Shown here: in pieces, positions 8,247 through 16,840 of the stretch
How the letters are laid out: each line of letters begins with the position of its first letter
Numbering within the stretch: position 1 is the first letter of the stretch
Assembly (NCBI GenBank): GCA_009911185.1
Contig: QXWW01000001.1
Coordinates: 124,001-188,000, forward strand
Source of the DNA: Lachnospiraceae bacterium
Lineage (GTDB): Bacteria; Bacillota; Clostridia; Lachnospirales; Lachnospiraceae
Direction of reading: 5' to 3'
DNA: 64,000 nt
Made by a program: the position numbers and the translations under genes
Notes under the pieces: model-generated
Databases searched by the model: none
The model's input: the letters and a program-made list of their open reading frames with translations, nothing else
What the model was told of the DNA's origin: nothing

Positions 8247-8288
8247 TGTCGTGTTTTATGTCGTGAAATATGTCGTGTTTTTGTCGTG
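8247..8288 (+). repeat. Four TGTCGTG direct repeats upstream of a promoter
   Basis: TGTCGTG occurs at 8247, 8259, 8271 and 8282, spaced 12, 12 and 11 bases, so near one helical turn. The array ends 11 bases before a perfect -10 element. This is the arrangement of an activator or repressor binding array. Confidence 0.8.
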
Positions 8289-8295
8289 TCAAGCG

Positions 8296-8304
8296 TGATA
8301 TAAT
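8296..8304 (+). promoter_or_regulatory. Extended -10 promoter (TGATATAAT)
   Basis: TG-A-TATAAT with a perfect -10 hexamer at 8299-8304. No good -35 element stands 17 bases upstream; that position lies within the repeat array. A promoter with a strong extended -10, weak -35 and upstream repeats suggests control by a bound regulator. Transcription would run into the packaging and head genes. Confidence 0.6.
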
Positions 8305-8340
8305 GGGTATAGTCAAAAGTGTAACAAAAAGCCGATACGG

Positions 8341-8367
8341 GCGCCGCCGGATGTGGTGGCGCTTTTT
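8341..8367 (+). terminator. Leader terminator or attenuator
   Basis: GCGCCGCC (8341-8348), loop GGATGT, GGTGGCGC (8355-8362), then TTTTT. This is an intrinsic terminator only about 30-40 bases after the expected transcription start of the 8299 promoter and before the first gene. Read-through would require antitermination or leakiness. Confidence 0.75.
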
Positions 8368-8392
8368 CTATGCCAGAAAGGGGGCCGCGGAC

Positions 8393-8761
8393 GTGATCGA
8401 GGGAATAACGAATTTTATTTTTGCAAATTGGCGCATACTGATTTTCATATATGCAACCGGAGCCGCGATCACATTTGCAATGATTTCTTTCTTTGCAATA
8501 TGGATTTTTCGGAAAGAATGGAAGCAGCGCGATCTATACCCGGATGAATATTTTTACATGGACGACGCCGGAGGCCCGGCGGGGCTGGCAACGGCTTTTT
8601 TATTCGTCCTTTTTATAGCTTGCATTTCTGCGGTTTTGTGGCCCGGAATCCCGCTTGTGGTTTTGGGTGTATTATTTCTTGAAAAAATTACAAGCCGTTT
8701 TCCTGGATTGATGGGGAATCTGTTTGATGAAACGGACGAAAACCAGGGGGAAGAAAAATGA
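8393..8761 (+). CDS. Hypothetical membrane protein
   Basis: A 122-residue protein from GTG 8393 with AGAAAGGGGG upstream. Two strongly hydrophobic segments are visible (I-L-I-F-I-Y-A-T-G-A-A-I near residues 14-38 and A-F-L-F-V-L-F-I-A-C-I near 70-100), with an acidic C-terminus. Longer in-frame starts near 8303 lie on the promoter or inside the terminator hairpin and are unlikely. Function unknown. Confidence 0.5.
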   Translation: MIEGITNFIFANWRILIFIYATGAAITFAMISFFAIWIFRKEWKQRDLYPDEYFYMDDAGGPAGLATAFLFVLFIACISAVLWPGIPLVVLGVLFLEKITSRFPGLMGNLFDETDENQGEEK

Positions 8762-8809
8762 TTAAATGCGAAAAATACGGAGCCGCTTTTTTGCGCCAAA
8801 AAAAAGGGG

Positions 8810-9382
8810 GTGTTTTCCGTGAATACAGTTGAACCGATCCGCGACATGGATCTAGTTTTGGATGTGGCGGATTATTTAAGGGCCAAAAATGAAAGGGACT
8901 ATGTTTTATTCATGTTCGGAATTTATACGGGCCTGAGAATTTCGGATATTTTGAAATTCCGGATCCGGGATGTAAAAGAAAAAGACGCGGTTTATATACG
9001 CGAAAATAAAACGGGGAAAGAAAAACGCTTCCCGATAAACGCGGAATTAAAGCCTGTTATTTCTGGATATATCCAGGGTAAAAAAGACTATGAATATATA
9101 TTCAAGTCGCCAAATTTTCCAAACAAACCAATAAGCCGCCAGCAAGCATATAATATATTGACCGACGCGGGGAAGGCTTTTGGTATTAGCGCCATAGGAA
9201 CGCACACACTACGGAAAACGTTTGGTTATCACATGTACCAACAGACACATGACGCCGTTACACTGATGGAGATATTCAATCATGCTGATATATCTATAAC
9301 ACTACGGTATATCGGTATCAATCAAGACAATAAAGACAAGGCTATTAAAGGCTTATCCTATCACAAGAGGGGCCATAGATAG
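8810..9382 (+). CDS. Minimal tyrosine recombinase (XerC/phage integrase family)
   Basis: A 190-residue protein made almost only of the catalytic domain. Visible active-site blocks are G-L-R-I-S-D (first arginine, near residue 43), H-T-L-R-K-T-F-G (H-x-x-R, near residue 141), N-H-A-D-I (second histidine position) and the R-Y-I-G block near residue 168, where the tyrosine nucleophile is expected. The usual N-terminal SAM-like core-binding domain is missing. Start is GTG at 8810 or 8819. It sits next to the terminase rather than at the prophage end, so it may not be the main integrase. Confidence 0.8.
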   Translation: MFSVNTVEPIRDMDLVLDVADYLRAKNERDYVLFMFGIYTGLRISDILKFRIRDVKEKDAVYIRENKTGKEKRFPINAELKPVISGYIQGKKDYEYIFKSPNFPNKPISRQQAYNILTDAGKAFGISAIGTHTLRKTFGYHMYQQTHDAVTLMEIFNHADISITLRYIGINQDNKDKAIKGLSYHKRGHR

Positions 9383-9797
9383 TCTTTTATCATGCCTGAA
9401 TAACGCTGGCATAATGGGAAGCAATACATTCATTGCGCCCGCCGCTTGACACATTGAGCGAATGACAAATGAACATATCACTTTTTGTTCGCATTTAATT
9501 GAAAGAAGATTCGCGCGGATGATTTGACAAAATATAAAGATATGTCAAGTAAAGTGAGCGAGAACGCCAACATTTCACGGCCAGCGCATAACAAAGAGGT
9601 CAACAAAGGCTTTAAAGCCTTGCCAGATAGGAAAAACAGGCAAGCAGCCCGAAAAAATTTTGTCTGAATCGAAAATAGGTTCTTTCAAAGCGAAAAAAAC
9701 GTTGCGGGTCGCTGAAGCCCAAAATCTCGGTAGCTAAATGTTAAAAATTTTTAGGGTTGCCGTTTCCGATTTTGGGGCCAGAAAGGGGGTATGTCGT
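9383..9797. other. Gene-free stretch before terminase
   Basis: No credible gene in 415 bases. It holds a perfect 16-bp palindrome (AAGGCTTTAAAGCCTT, near 9609-9624), a TTGACA...TGTCAA inverted pair near 9525-9550, and A-rich tracts. Phage packaging sites usually lie next to the small terminase gene, so a cos site here is plausible but no cohesive-end sequence can be identified by eye. Confidence 0.4.
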
Positions 9798-10361
9798 ATG
9801 GCAAAGGGTGACACGGAATCCGCGAAGGTTACGGACATTGACAATCTGACCGTTTCCGTCGGCGTCCTGGCTAATATATTCGGTCTGACAGAAAGAAGTA
9901 TAAGGCTAAAGGCAGAGGAAGGGATCATAGTCCGGGCGTCAAAGGGGCGTTATAAGCTGGTGGAATCCCTGAAAAATTACGTCCTGGCATTACGGCTTCA
10001 GGCGGACGGCCTGACAACGGATGATCCGGACGGCGAAATAAACATTGACGAAGAAAAAGCGCTGCATGAGCGCGTAAAACGTCATATATCCGAACTGAAA
10101 CTTCAAACTATGAAAGGGGAGTTACACAAGGCCGCCGACGTTGAAAGCGTTATGATGGATATGTTGGTTGCCTTTAAAACTAGGGTGCTGGCGATTCCTA
10201 CAAAGGCGGCGCCGATCCTGGAAAACCGCGACGCGGCATTTATCAAAGAACTCCTGACAAGTGAGGTTATGGAAGCCCTGAACGAATTGAAAGACTATAA
10301 TCCAAAGGATTTCTACCCGGATGAATACGTGGAAGGTGATTATGATGGTGAAGAAGATTAG
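9798..10361 (+). CDS. Terminase small subunit (Nu1-like)
   Basis: A 187-residue protein from ATG 9798, behind GAAAGGGGG. The N-terminus has a winged-helix pattern (V-L-A-N-I-F-G-L-T-E-R-S-I-R-L-K-A-E-E-G) as in lambda Nu1, which binds the packaging site. A helical middle and acidic C-terminus follow, the part that should contact the large subunit. It overlaps the large terminase gene by 17 bases. Confidence 0.8.
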   Translation: MAKGDTESAKVTDIDNLTVSVGVLANIFGLTERSIRLKAEEGIIVRASKGRYKLVESLKNYVLALRLQADGLTTDDPDGEINIDEEKALHERVKRHISELKLQTMKGELHKAADVESVMMDMLVAFKTRVLAIPTKAAPILENRDAAFIKELLTSEVMEALNELKDYNPKDFYPDEYVEGDYDGEED

Positions 10362-12279
10362 GGTTCAGGAATCCCCGGTTGTAGCGCCTGACACGGCCGT
10401 TATAAAGACGCGGAAAAAGGATCAGACGATAGAATATAAAACACTGAAACTATTTCGGCATATGGCGCGGGCCGTTTCGCCGCCGCCGGTTCTGACGGTT
10501 AGCGAATGGGCGGATCGTTACCGGAAATTATCGTCTGAAAGCGCCGCGGAACCGGGACAATGGAACACAGACAGGGCGCCATATCAGCGGGACATAATGG
10601 ATTCTATCAATGATCCAATGGTTGAAGATATTGTAATCATGAGTTCCGCACAGGTAGGAAAGACAGAAATCATTTTAAATATAATCGGGTTTTATATTGA
10701 CTATGATCCGGCGCCGATCCTTGTTGTGCAGCCGACAGTTACGCCTATGGCACAGGATTTCTCAAAAGATAGGCTTGCAACCATGATCCGGGACACGCCG
10801 GTTTTGACCGGAAAAGTCCGGGACGTGAAATCCAGATCTTCCGGGAATACGATTTTACACAAAACATTCCATGGCGGACATGTCACAATAGCCGGGGCAA
10901 ATTCCCCGTCAAGCCTGGCTTCCCGTCCGGTGCGGATCGTCCTGATGGATGAGGTTGACCGTTATCCGGCCAGCGCCGGGACAGAAGGAAATCCGATCAA
11001 ACTAGCTGAAAAAAGGACAACGGCCTTCTGGAACAAAAAGAAAATCAAGGTTTCAACGCCGGTTAATAAGGCTTCAAGCCAGATTTACAAGGAATATTTG
11101 TCCGGGACAATGGAAGAATGGAACGTGAAATGTCCGTGTTGCGGGAAATTTCAGCCCTACGAATGGACGCGGATCCGCTTTTCTGATGTGACTATGGAAT
11201 GTAAATTCTGTAAAGAGCATATCCCGGAATTCGATTGGAAACAGAGCGAAGCAAAATATATTGCTGAACATCCGGAAAGATTTAGAAAGCGGTCATTTCA
11301 CATAAACGAACTGGCGTCGCCGTGGGTACGGTGGGAAAAAATCATTGCGGAATGGAAGGAAGCGAACTATGAATATAAGAATTACGGCGATATAAACAAG
11401 CTGAAAACCTTTATAAATACCGTGCTGGGGGAACCGTGGGAAGAACGGGGGAAAAGCGCGGATGATGATTCCCTTCTTTCCAGACGGGAAAGATACACGG
11501 CCGAAATTCCGGACGGCGTTCTTTTACTTACGGCCGCAGTTGACGTTCAGGACGATCGCTTTGAGGTTGAAATCGTCGGCTGGGGCCGCGGGTGTGAAAG
11601 CTGGGGAATTCGTTTTGAAAAGCTATATGGAGATCTTGAAAAAGATGAAACATGGGATAAACTGGCCGCATATCTGGATCAGGAATTATATTTTGCTTCC
11701 GGTTCATCCCTTTTAATAGCGCTTACATGCATTGATACCGGCGGACATTACACCACAAAATGTTATCAATTTCTTTCCAGGATGGAAAAAATGGGTAAAC
11801 GGATTTACGGAATTAAGGGGTTCGGGAAAGATTCACAAGGAATCCCGCTGATTCATAAGTTATCAACTAATAACGAATACGGCGTAAAGGTTTATATCCT
11901 GGGCGTTGACAGCGGGAAAGAAATTATTGTAACGCGGCTGAATACCGTTGATGAAGGCCCCGGTTATTGCCATTTCCCGATCAATAAAGAGTTGGGATAT
12001 GATGAAACATACATAAAAGGGCTGAACAGCGAACAGCGCGTAACAGAAATGAAAGACGGTCGCGCGGTTGTTAAGTGGAAAAAGAAAGCCGGAACCAGAA
12101 ATGAACCGCTGGATTTAAGGGTATACAATACTGCAGCAGTGGAGATTTTGCGGCCGAATTTTGATGTACTGGAAAGCAAGGTGAAAGCCGGAATCAATTA
12201 CATGAAAAGGGTTCCGAAAGGGACAAGCAAAAATAAAAGGAAAAGAACTGGAAACGTGAGCCGCGGAGTACAGTTATAG
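10345..12279 (+). CDS. Terminase large subunit, GpA family
   Basis: A 644-residue GpA-type packaging motor and nuclease. The ATPase has S-S-A-Q-V-G-K-T-E (Walker A, near residue 102) and I-V-L-M-D-E-V-D (Walker B, near residue 200). Two C-x2-C pairs (C-P-C-C-G and C-K-F-C) form a zinc-like knot near residues 262-290. The nuclease half begins near A-V-D-V-Q-D-D-R-F-E. GpA terminases cut cohesive ends in lambda, so cos packaging is likely. ATG 10345 has better spacing to AAGGTG than ATG 10342. Confidence 0.93.
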   Translation: MVKKIRVQESPVVAPDTAVIKTRKKDQTIEYKTLKLFRHMARAVSPPPVLTVSEWADRYRKLSSESAAEPGQWNTDRAPYQRDIMDSINDPMVEDIVIMSSAQVGKTEIILNIIGFYIDYDPAPILVVQPTVTPMAQDFSKDRLATMIRDTPVLTGKVRDVKSRSSGNTILHKTFHGGHVTIAGANSPSSLASRPVRIVLMDEVDRYPASAGTEGNPIKLAEKRTTAFWNKKKIKVSTPVNKASSQIYKEYLSGTMEEWNVKCPCCGKFQPYEWTRIRFSDVTMECKFCKEHIPEFDWKQSEAKYIAEHPERFRKRSFHINELASPWVRWEKIIAEWKEANYEYKNYGDINKLKTFINTVLGEPWEERGKSADDDSLLSRRERYTAEIPDGVLLLTAAVDVQDDRFEVEIVGWGRGCESWGIRFEKLYGDLEKDETWDKLAAYLDQELYFASGSSLLIALTCIDTGGHYTTKCYQFLSRMEKMGKRIYGIKGFGKDSQGIPLIHKLSTNNEYGVKVYILGVDSGKEIIVTRLNTVDEGPGYCHFPINKELGYDETYIKGLNSEQRVTEMKDGRAVVKWKKKAGTRNEPLDLRVYNTAAVEILRPNFDVLESKVKAGINYMKRVPKGTSKNKRKRTGNVSRGVQL

Positions 12280-12291
12280 AAAGGCGGAATC

Positions 12292-12531
12292 ATGTTGACA
12301 GAATTACAGAAAAAGCGCCTGGAACGCTACAAAAAGCGCTTGGAAATGTACTATGAAGCCGAAGAAGCGGTTCTTTTAAATCAGGAATACACGATCGGAA
12401 CAAAGTCATTAAAACGGGCGGATTTATCAACAATCCGGGCAGCAATAAAGGATCTGGAAAGCCAGATTGAAACGCTGGAAACAAACGGCGGGAAAAATAA
12501 GGCCGGGCGATTTATTCCGCGGGATATATAA
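12292..12531 (+). CDS. DUF6148-like small head protein
   Basis: A 79-residue helical protein (starts M-L-T-E-L-Q-K-K-R-L-E-R-Y, later Y-T-I-G-T-K-S-L-K-R-A-D-L). Proteins of this type lie between the large terminase and the portal, where lambda has gpW, the head-tail joiner. The comparison is by position and recalled family; sequence alone does not prove the role. Confidence 0.65.
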   Translation: MLTELQKKRLERYKKRLEMYYEAEEAVLLNQEYTIGTKSLKRADLSTIRAAIKDLESQIETLETNGGKNKAGRFIPRDI

Positions 12532-12542
12532 AGGGGCGGTGA

Positions 12543-14243
12543 ATGATGAATATATTTGACAAAATTGTTGAAGCGATCAGCCCGCAGGCCGCGTTAAAAC
12601 GGGAATCGGCCCGCTGGAAGCTGGGCGCTATACAATCTATCAGGAATAGCGGCTATGATGAATCAGGCGCTTCCAGAAGTAAAAATTCTTTCCGCGGATG
12701 GCTGGCAAACAGTAAAACGCCACAAGAGGACATAGATAAAAACATTCCGTTATTGCGGCAAAGATCGCGAAGTCTGTATATGTCCGCGCCGCTGGCAGTA
12801 TCAGCTATTAAAACAAACCGAACAAACGTCGTCGGGGTGGGCCTGAAACTGAAAAGCACGATAGACGCGGAATTTTTAGGAATGACGCCGGAAGCGGCCG
12901 TTGAGTGGCAGCACAACGCGGAAAGGGAATTTGAATTGTGGGCAAAGTCAAAGTTTTGCGATTCCACGCGGGTTAATAATTTCTATGAAATCCAGCAGAC
13001 GGCGTGTATTGCCTGGTTGATGAACGGCGACGCTTGTATTCTGATAGAGTACGAAAAGGCAACAAAAAATTTCCCGTATGGCTTGCGCGTACATTTGATT
13101 GAATCGGACAGAGTTTCCACGCCACACAGTACCGGAAACAATGTTTATTTGTACGCGACGAATCCGGACAATGGGAATCGGATCTTTAATGGCGTTGAGG
13201 TTGACAAAAATAATCGCGTGATCGCTTATCATATATGCAATACATACCCAAATAGCAACCTTTACGCGCGGAAAGAGTGGAAAAGGGTTAAGGCGTTCGG
13301 GGAAAGGACGGGGATTCCGAATGTTTTAATGATTTATGAAACAGAGCGGCCGGAACAATATAGGGGCGTTCCGTATCTGGCGCCGGTTATTGAATCATTA
13401 AAGCAGCTTACCAGGTACAGCGAAGCGGAAATGATGGCAGCAGTCATAAATGGATTTTTTACGGTGTTTGTTACATCCGAAAAAGGAACGTCGGAATTCG
13501 GCTTTTCTGGCGTTATTGATGATGATGAACGCGTTTCGGATGATGATGTTAATTATGAGTTGGGGCCGGGCATGGTAAACATGCTGGCGCCTGGGGAAAA
13601 GATTGATATTGCTGACGCAAAGCGGCCTTCAACAAATTTTGACGCGTTTGTAACGTCCCTTGCTAAATATGTGGGCGCCGCGCTGGAAATACCGGTTGAA
13701 CTGTTAATAAAGAGTTTCAACGCCAGTTATTCCGCGTCCCGCGCCGCGCTTTTGGAAGCGTGGAAAGCGTTCAGGATGAAGCGTGATTGGTTGGCGTCTG
13801 ATTTATGCCAGCCGATATATGAAATTTTCCTGAATGAAGCGATTGCAAAAGGGCGCCTGAAAGCGCCTGGCTTTTTTCTGGATCCGGTTATCCGGATGGC
13901 TTATTGTGGCGCACAGTGGAACGGCCCGGCGCCTGGTATGCTGGATCCTGGGAAAGAGGTAGACGCAGCGGAAAAACGAATAGCGATCGGCCTATCTACC
14001 AGGCAAAAAGAAACTATTGAAATGACCGGCGGCGATTTTGACAGCAATATAGCGCAACTTGCGCGGGAAAATAAGCTGATGAAAGACGCGGGTTTACTAT
14101 CTGGCGGGGAACCCGGCCAGAAAACAAAAAAGGAAGGTGAGGATAAAACCTATGAAAAAAATGAGGATGGATCCGACGGCGGGGAAAATGCCGACGGTGA
14201 GGAATCAGCCAGTGGCGGGGAATCCGGTTCCGAAAACAAGTAA
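12543..14243 (+). CDS. Portal protein, lambda family
   Basis: A 566-residue protein that should form the dodecameric DNA channel at the head vertex. Features typical of the lambda gpB family are N-R-T-N-V-V-G-V-G-L-K-L-K near residues 88-100 and the I-E-S-D-R-V core near residue 185. The C-terminus is low-complexity and acidic (G/E/S/N-rich). It has two adjacent possible starts, ATG 12543 and 12546. It overlaps the head protease gene by about 90 bases. Confidence 0.93.
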   Translation: MMNIFDKIVEAISPQAALKRESARWKLGAIQSIRNSGYDESGASRSKNSFRGWLANSKTPQEDIDKNIPLLRQRSRSLYMSAPLAVSAIKTNRTNVVGVGLKLKSTIDAEFLGMTPEAAVEWQHNAEREFELWAKSKFCDSTRVNNFYEIQQTACIAWLMNGDACILIEYEKATKNFPYGLRVHLIESDRVSTPHSTGNNVYLYATNPDNGNRIFNGVEVDKNNRVIAYHICNTYPNSNLYARKEWKRVKAFGERTGIPNVLMIYETERPEQYRGVPYLAPVIESLKQLTRYSEAEMMAAVINGFFTVFVTSEKGTSEFGFSGVIDDDERVSDDDVNYELGPGMVNMLAPGEKIDIADAKRPSTNFDAFVTSLAKYVGAALEIPVELLIKSFNASYSASRAALLEAWKAFRMKRDWLASDLCQPIYEIFLNEAIAKGRLKAPGFFLDPVIRMAYCGAQWNGPAPGMLDPGKEVDAAEKRIAIGLSTRQKETIEMTGGDFDSNIAQLARENKLMKDAGLLSGGEPGQKTKKEGEDKTYEKNEDGSDGGENADGEESASGGESGSENK

Positions 14244-15393
14244 ATTCTGGAATTTTATTGATAACGGGGAAAGTGCGGATTTACAGCTTTTCGGAACGAT
14301 CGAATCTGAAGAAAACTGGTGGAATGATGATTGCGTAACATACCGGAATTTTATTGATGAATTAAACGGCCTGGGGGATAAAAAGACAATAAATGTTATG
14401 ATCCATTCCGTGGGCGGTGATGTTTTCGCTGCAAATGCAATCTATACGGCGCTTTTAATGAATAAAGCTACAATCACGGGAACCATTATCGGGATATGCG
14501 CCAGCGCCGCGACGATTGTTTTAATGGCGTGTGACAGCCGGAAAATAGCGAAAAATGCTATTCTGATGGCGCATAATCCGTCTATTTCACTATGGGGATC
14601 ATACCAGGCGGAAGATTTAATCAAGCTGGCGGACGTTACAAACCAGGTGAAAAAAAGCATTGTAACGGCCTATATGGAAAGACTGGATAAAACCGAAGAT
14701 GAAATCAGCCAGATTATGGATGAAGAAACCTGGTATGTGGGACAGGAAGCCATAGACGCCGGTTTTTGTGATGAACTAATCGACGCCGGTTTTCAGGATA
14801 ACGCATTTTCTAATAAATTCATGGTGGACGGTGTTTCATATAGCTTCAAAAACTATATTGATAAATTTGTTCCGGAAAAAGTGAAAAAAAAGGTTCAGGA
14901 TCTTTCTAAAACGCCGCAGAAAGACGCCGGGGCTTTTTTTAATACAAAAATAACAACACAGAAAGGAAATAATAACATGGGTGAAGAAGCAAACACGACA
15001 ACGCCGGTTATTACAGACGTTGAAACACTGAAAGCAGCTTATCCGGAGTTATGCGCGAAGGTTGCGACGGAAGCCGTTGACGCAGAGCGGGAGAGGCTGA
15101 AAGCGATTGACGAAATCGCCGCCGGTATTCCGGAAGATTTACTGAAAAAGGCAAAGTACAGCGAACCGATTTCGGCCGCCGATCTTGCGCTGGCACAGTT
15201 AAAGGCCAACAATCGGGCCGGGCAGCAGTTTTTAAATCATATGGTGGATGATATGACAAATTCCGGCGCCGGTGATGTTGGCACAGATCCGAACGCCGGA
15301 TATGATCCGGAGAGCCAGAAAAACGCGGAACGCGCACAGAATGTAAGCGGTTTCGCTGCAAAGCTGGGAAAAGATAAAAGAAGGGGGAAATAA
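14152..15393 (+). CDS. ClpP-like head maturation protease with C-terminal scaffold
   Basis: A 413-residue protein from ATG 14152 with AAGGTGAGG upstream; an earlier GTG at 14137 is less likely. Residues about 25-220 form a ClpP-like serine protease: the serine lies in G-I-C-A-S-A-A-T-I-V and the histidine in M-A-H-N-P-S-I. The rest is charged and helical, as expected for a scaffold. It should cleave scaffold and possibly portal during procapsid maturation. A nested start at 14977 is annotated separately. Confidence 0.9.
   Translation: MKKMRMDPTAGKMPTVRNQPVAGNPVPKTSKFWNFIDNGESADLQLFGTIESEENWWNDDCVTYRNFIDELNGLGDKKTINVMIHSVGGDVFAANAIYTALLMNKATITGTIIGICASAATIVLMACDSRKIAKNAILMAHNPSISLWGSYQAEDLIKLADVTNQVKKSIVTAYMERLDKTEDEISQIMDEETWYVGQEAIDAGFCDELIDAGFQDNAFSNKFMVDGVSYSFKNYIDKFVPEKVKKKVQDLSKTPQKDAGAFFNTKITTQKGNNNMGEEANTTTPVITDVETLKAAYPELCAKVATEAVDAERERLKAIDEIAAGIPEDLLKKAKYSEPISAADLALAQLKANNRAGQQFLNHMVDDMTNSGAGDVGTDPNAGYDPESQKNAERAQNVSGFAAKLGKDKRRGK
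14977..15393 (+). CDS. Nested scaffold protein (Nu3-like internal start)
   Basis: In frame with the head protease, ATG 14977 follows GAAAGG at the right distance and opens at M-G-E-E-A-N-T-T-T. The 138-residue product would be the scaffold alone, as lambda Nu3 is made from inside gene C. Internal initiation is inferred from the ribosome site and domain boundary. Confidence 0.6.
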   Translation: MGEEANTTTPVITDVETLKAAYPELCAKVATEAVDAERERLKAIDEIAAGIPEDLLKKAKYSEPISAADLALAQLKANNRAGQQFLNHMVDDMTNSGAGDVGTDPNAGYDPESQKNAERAQNVSGFAAKLGKDKRRGK

Positions 15394-15395
15394 GC

Positions 15396-15785
15396 ATGAA
15401 AATGTATGAACAGATTGGAGAATTTACGCCGGATTCCCTGATTGTATCGCCTGACTTCCCGATCCTAAAATCCGGAATCGGCCTGAAGCCTGGATATGGC
15501 GTACTGAAACGCGGTTCTTTAATTGTAAAGGCGGCCGATGGATCCGGTTATCTGGCCGGAAGTACCGAAACGGAAGCAGCGGAAACGTCTGTTTTTGGAA
15601 TCCTGACAGATGATACAGACACAGGAACCGATAAAACCGTAACTGATAACATCCCGGCAGTTGCATATCAAACCGGGGAATTCAATCCGGAAGCCGTAAA
15701 AGTAGCAGACGGCGCCGCGGTTGGAGAGTTTGAGGACGAAATGAAGAAAATTTCGATTTTCCTTCGCGCCGTCCAGAATTATTAA
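15396..15785 (+). CDS. Head decoration protein (gpD-like)
   Basis: A 129-residue beta-rich protein directly before the major capsid gene, where lambda gpD lies. The pattern G-V-L-K-R-G-S-L-I-V, then T-S-V-F-G-I-L-T-D-D-T-D-T and a hydrophobic end fits the phage head decoration family, which stabilises the expanded shell. Two start codons, ATG 15396 and 15402, are possible. Confidence 0.85.
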   Translation: MKMYEQIGEFTPDSLIVSPDFPILKSGIGLKPGYGVLKRGSLIVKAADGSGYLAGSTETEAAETSVFGILTDDTDTGTDKTVTDNIPAVAYQTGEFNPEAVKVADGAAVGEFEDEMKKISIFLRAVQNY

Positions 15786-15802
15786 AAAAGGGGGATCGAA
15801 AA

Positions 15803-16840
15803 ATGCCTGATTACACAACAAGAGAAATGATGGAAGCAATAGATCAGACGCCGCCGGTTAGAACCTTTTTTCAGAAAACGTTTTTTCCGACAGACAATAC
15901 GCATGTCACGGAAAAAGTTGAATTTGATGTAAGAAAAGGGAAGCGTATCATGGCGCCGTTTGTTAGTCCGCGAATCGGCGGAAAGGTTATCACGCGCCAG
16001 GGATTCAAAACGAATCAGTTTTCAACGCCAAAACTTGCGCCCGAAAGAGCGTTGACCGTGGACGACATTTCACAGAGGATGATCGGGGAAAATATTTATT
16101 CACAGCGTACACCGGAGGAAAGAGAGGATGAACTTCTTGCGAAAGATATGACCGATCTGGAAGAATCCATTGCGAGAAGAAAAGAATGGATGTGCCGCCA
16201 GGTTCTTTATGAGGGCAAACTGGACGTTGTGGACGAAGAAGAAGGGATCGACATTCAGGTTGATTTCGGATTTACAAATATTGTCGTCCTGGGAACGGAT
16301 GAACAATGGTCGCTTGCGACGGTGGATCCGCTGAAAATCCTTCGCGCCAGACGGAAAAAGACAATCAAAGACACAGGAAGAGCGCCGGACATTGCGATCT
16401 TTTCGTCGGATGTAATAGAGGATTTTATTTCTAATCCGGCGATCGTTAAGGCTATGGACGTTCTGAATATAAAAAATGTTGTGATTGAACCGCGGATTAT
16501 AGATCCGGCCCTGACATTTTACGGACGGATCGCGGAACTGGATCTTGACATTTATACATATGATGAATGGTTCCTGAATGACGAAGGAGAGGATGAAGCA
16601 ATGGTTCCGCCTGGAACCGTCCTTCTGGCACATTCCAGCGGTGAGGGCGCCATTGAATACGGCCTTGTTACACAGATGGAAGATAAAAAATTCCGTTCTT
16701 ACGAAGGAAAGCTGGTTCCCAAAGTATGGGCCGACGAAAAAGACGAAGTTAAAAAAGTCCGTCTTACATCCAGGCCGCTTCCGCGCCCGTATGATGTGGA
16801 TTCCTGGACAATTATCTATGTGAAAGGAGCGAACGCGTAA
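15803..16840 (+). CDS. Major capsid protein, gpE family
   Basis: A 345-residue protein of the lambda E capsid family: R-T-F-F-Q-K-T-F-F-P near the N-terminus, F-V-S-P-R-I-G-G-K-V-I, then L-A-P-E-R-A-L-T and a central region rich in E and R (D-L-E-E-S-I-A-R-R-K-E-W-M). It forms the icosahedral shell. Ribosome site AAAAAAGGGGGATCG precedes ATG 15803. The next gene overlaps its stop (TAATG). Confidence 0.95.
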   Translation: MPDYTTREMMEAIDQTPPVRTFFQKTFFPTDNTHVTEKVEFDVRKGKRIMAPFVSPRIGGKVITRQGFKTNQFSTPKLAPERALTVDDISQRMIGENIYSQRTPEEREDELLAKDMTDLEESIARRKEWMCRQVLYEGKLDVVDEEEGIDIQVDFGFTNIVVLGTDEQWSLATVDPLKILRARRKKTIKDTGRAPDIAIFSSDVIEDFISNPAIVKAMDVLNIKNVVIEPRIIDPALTFYGRIAELDLDIYTYDEWFLNDEGEDEAMVPPGTVLLAHSSGEGAIEYGLVTQMEDKKFRSYEGKLVPKVWADEKDEVKKVRLTSRPLPRPYDVDSWTIIYVKGANA

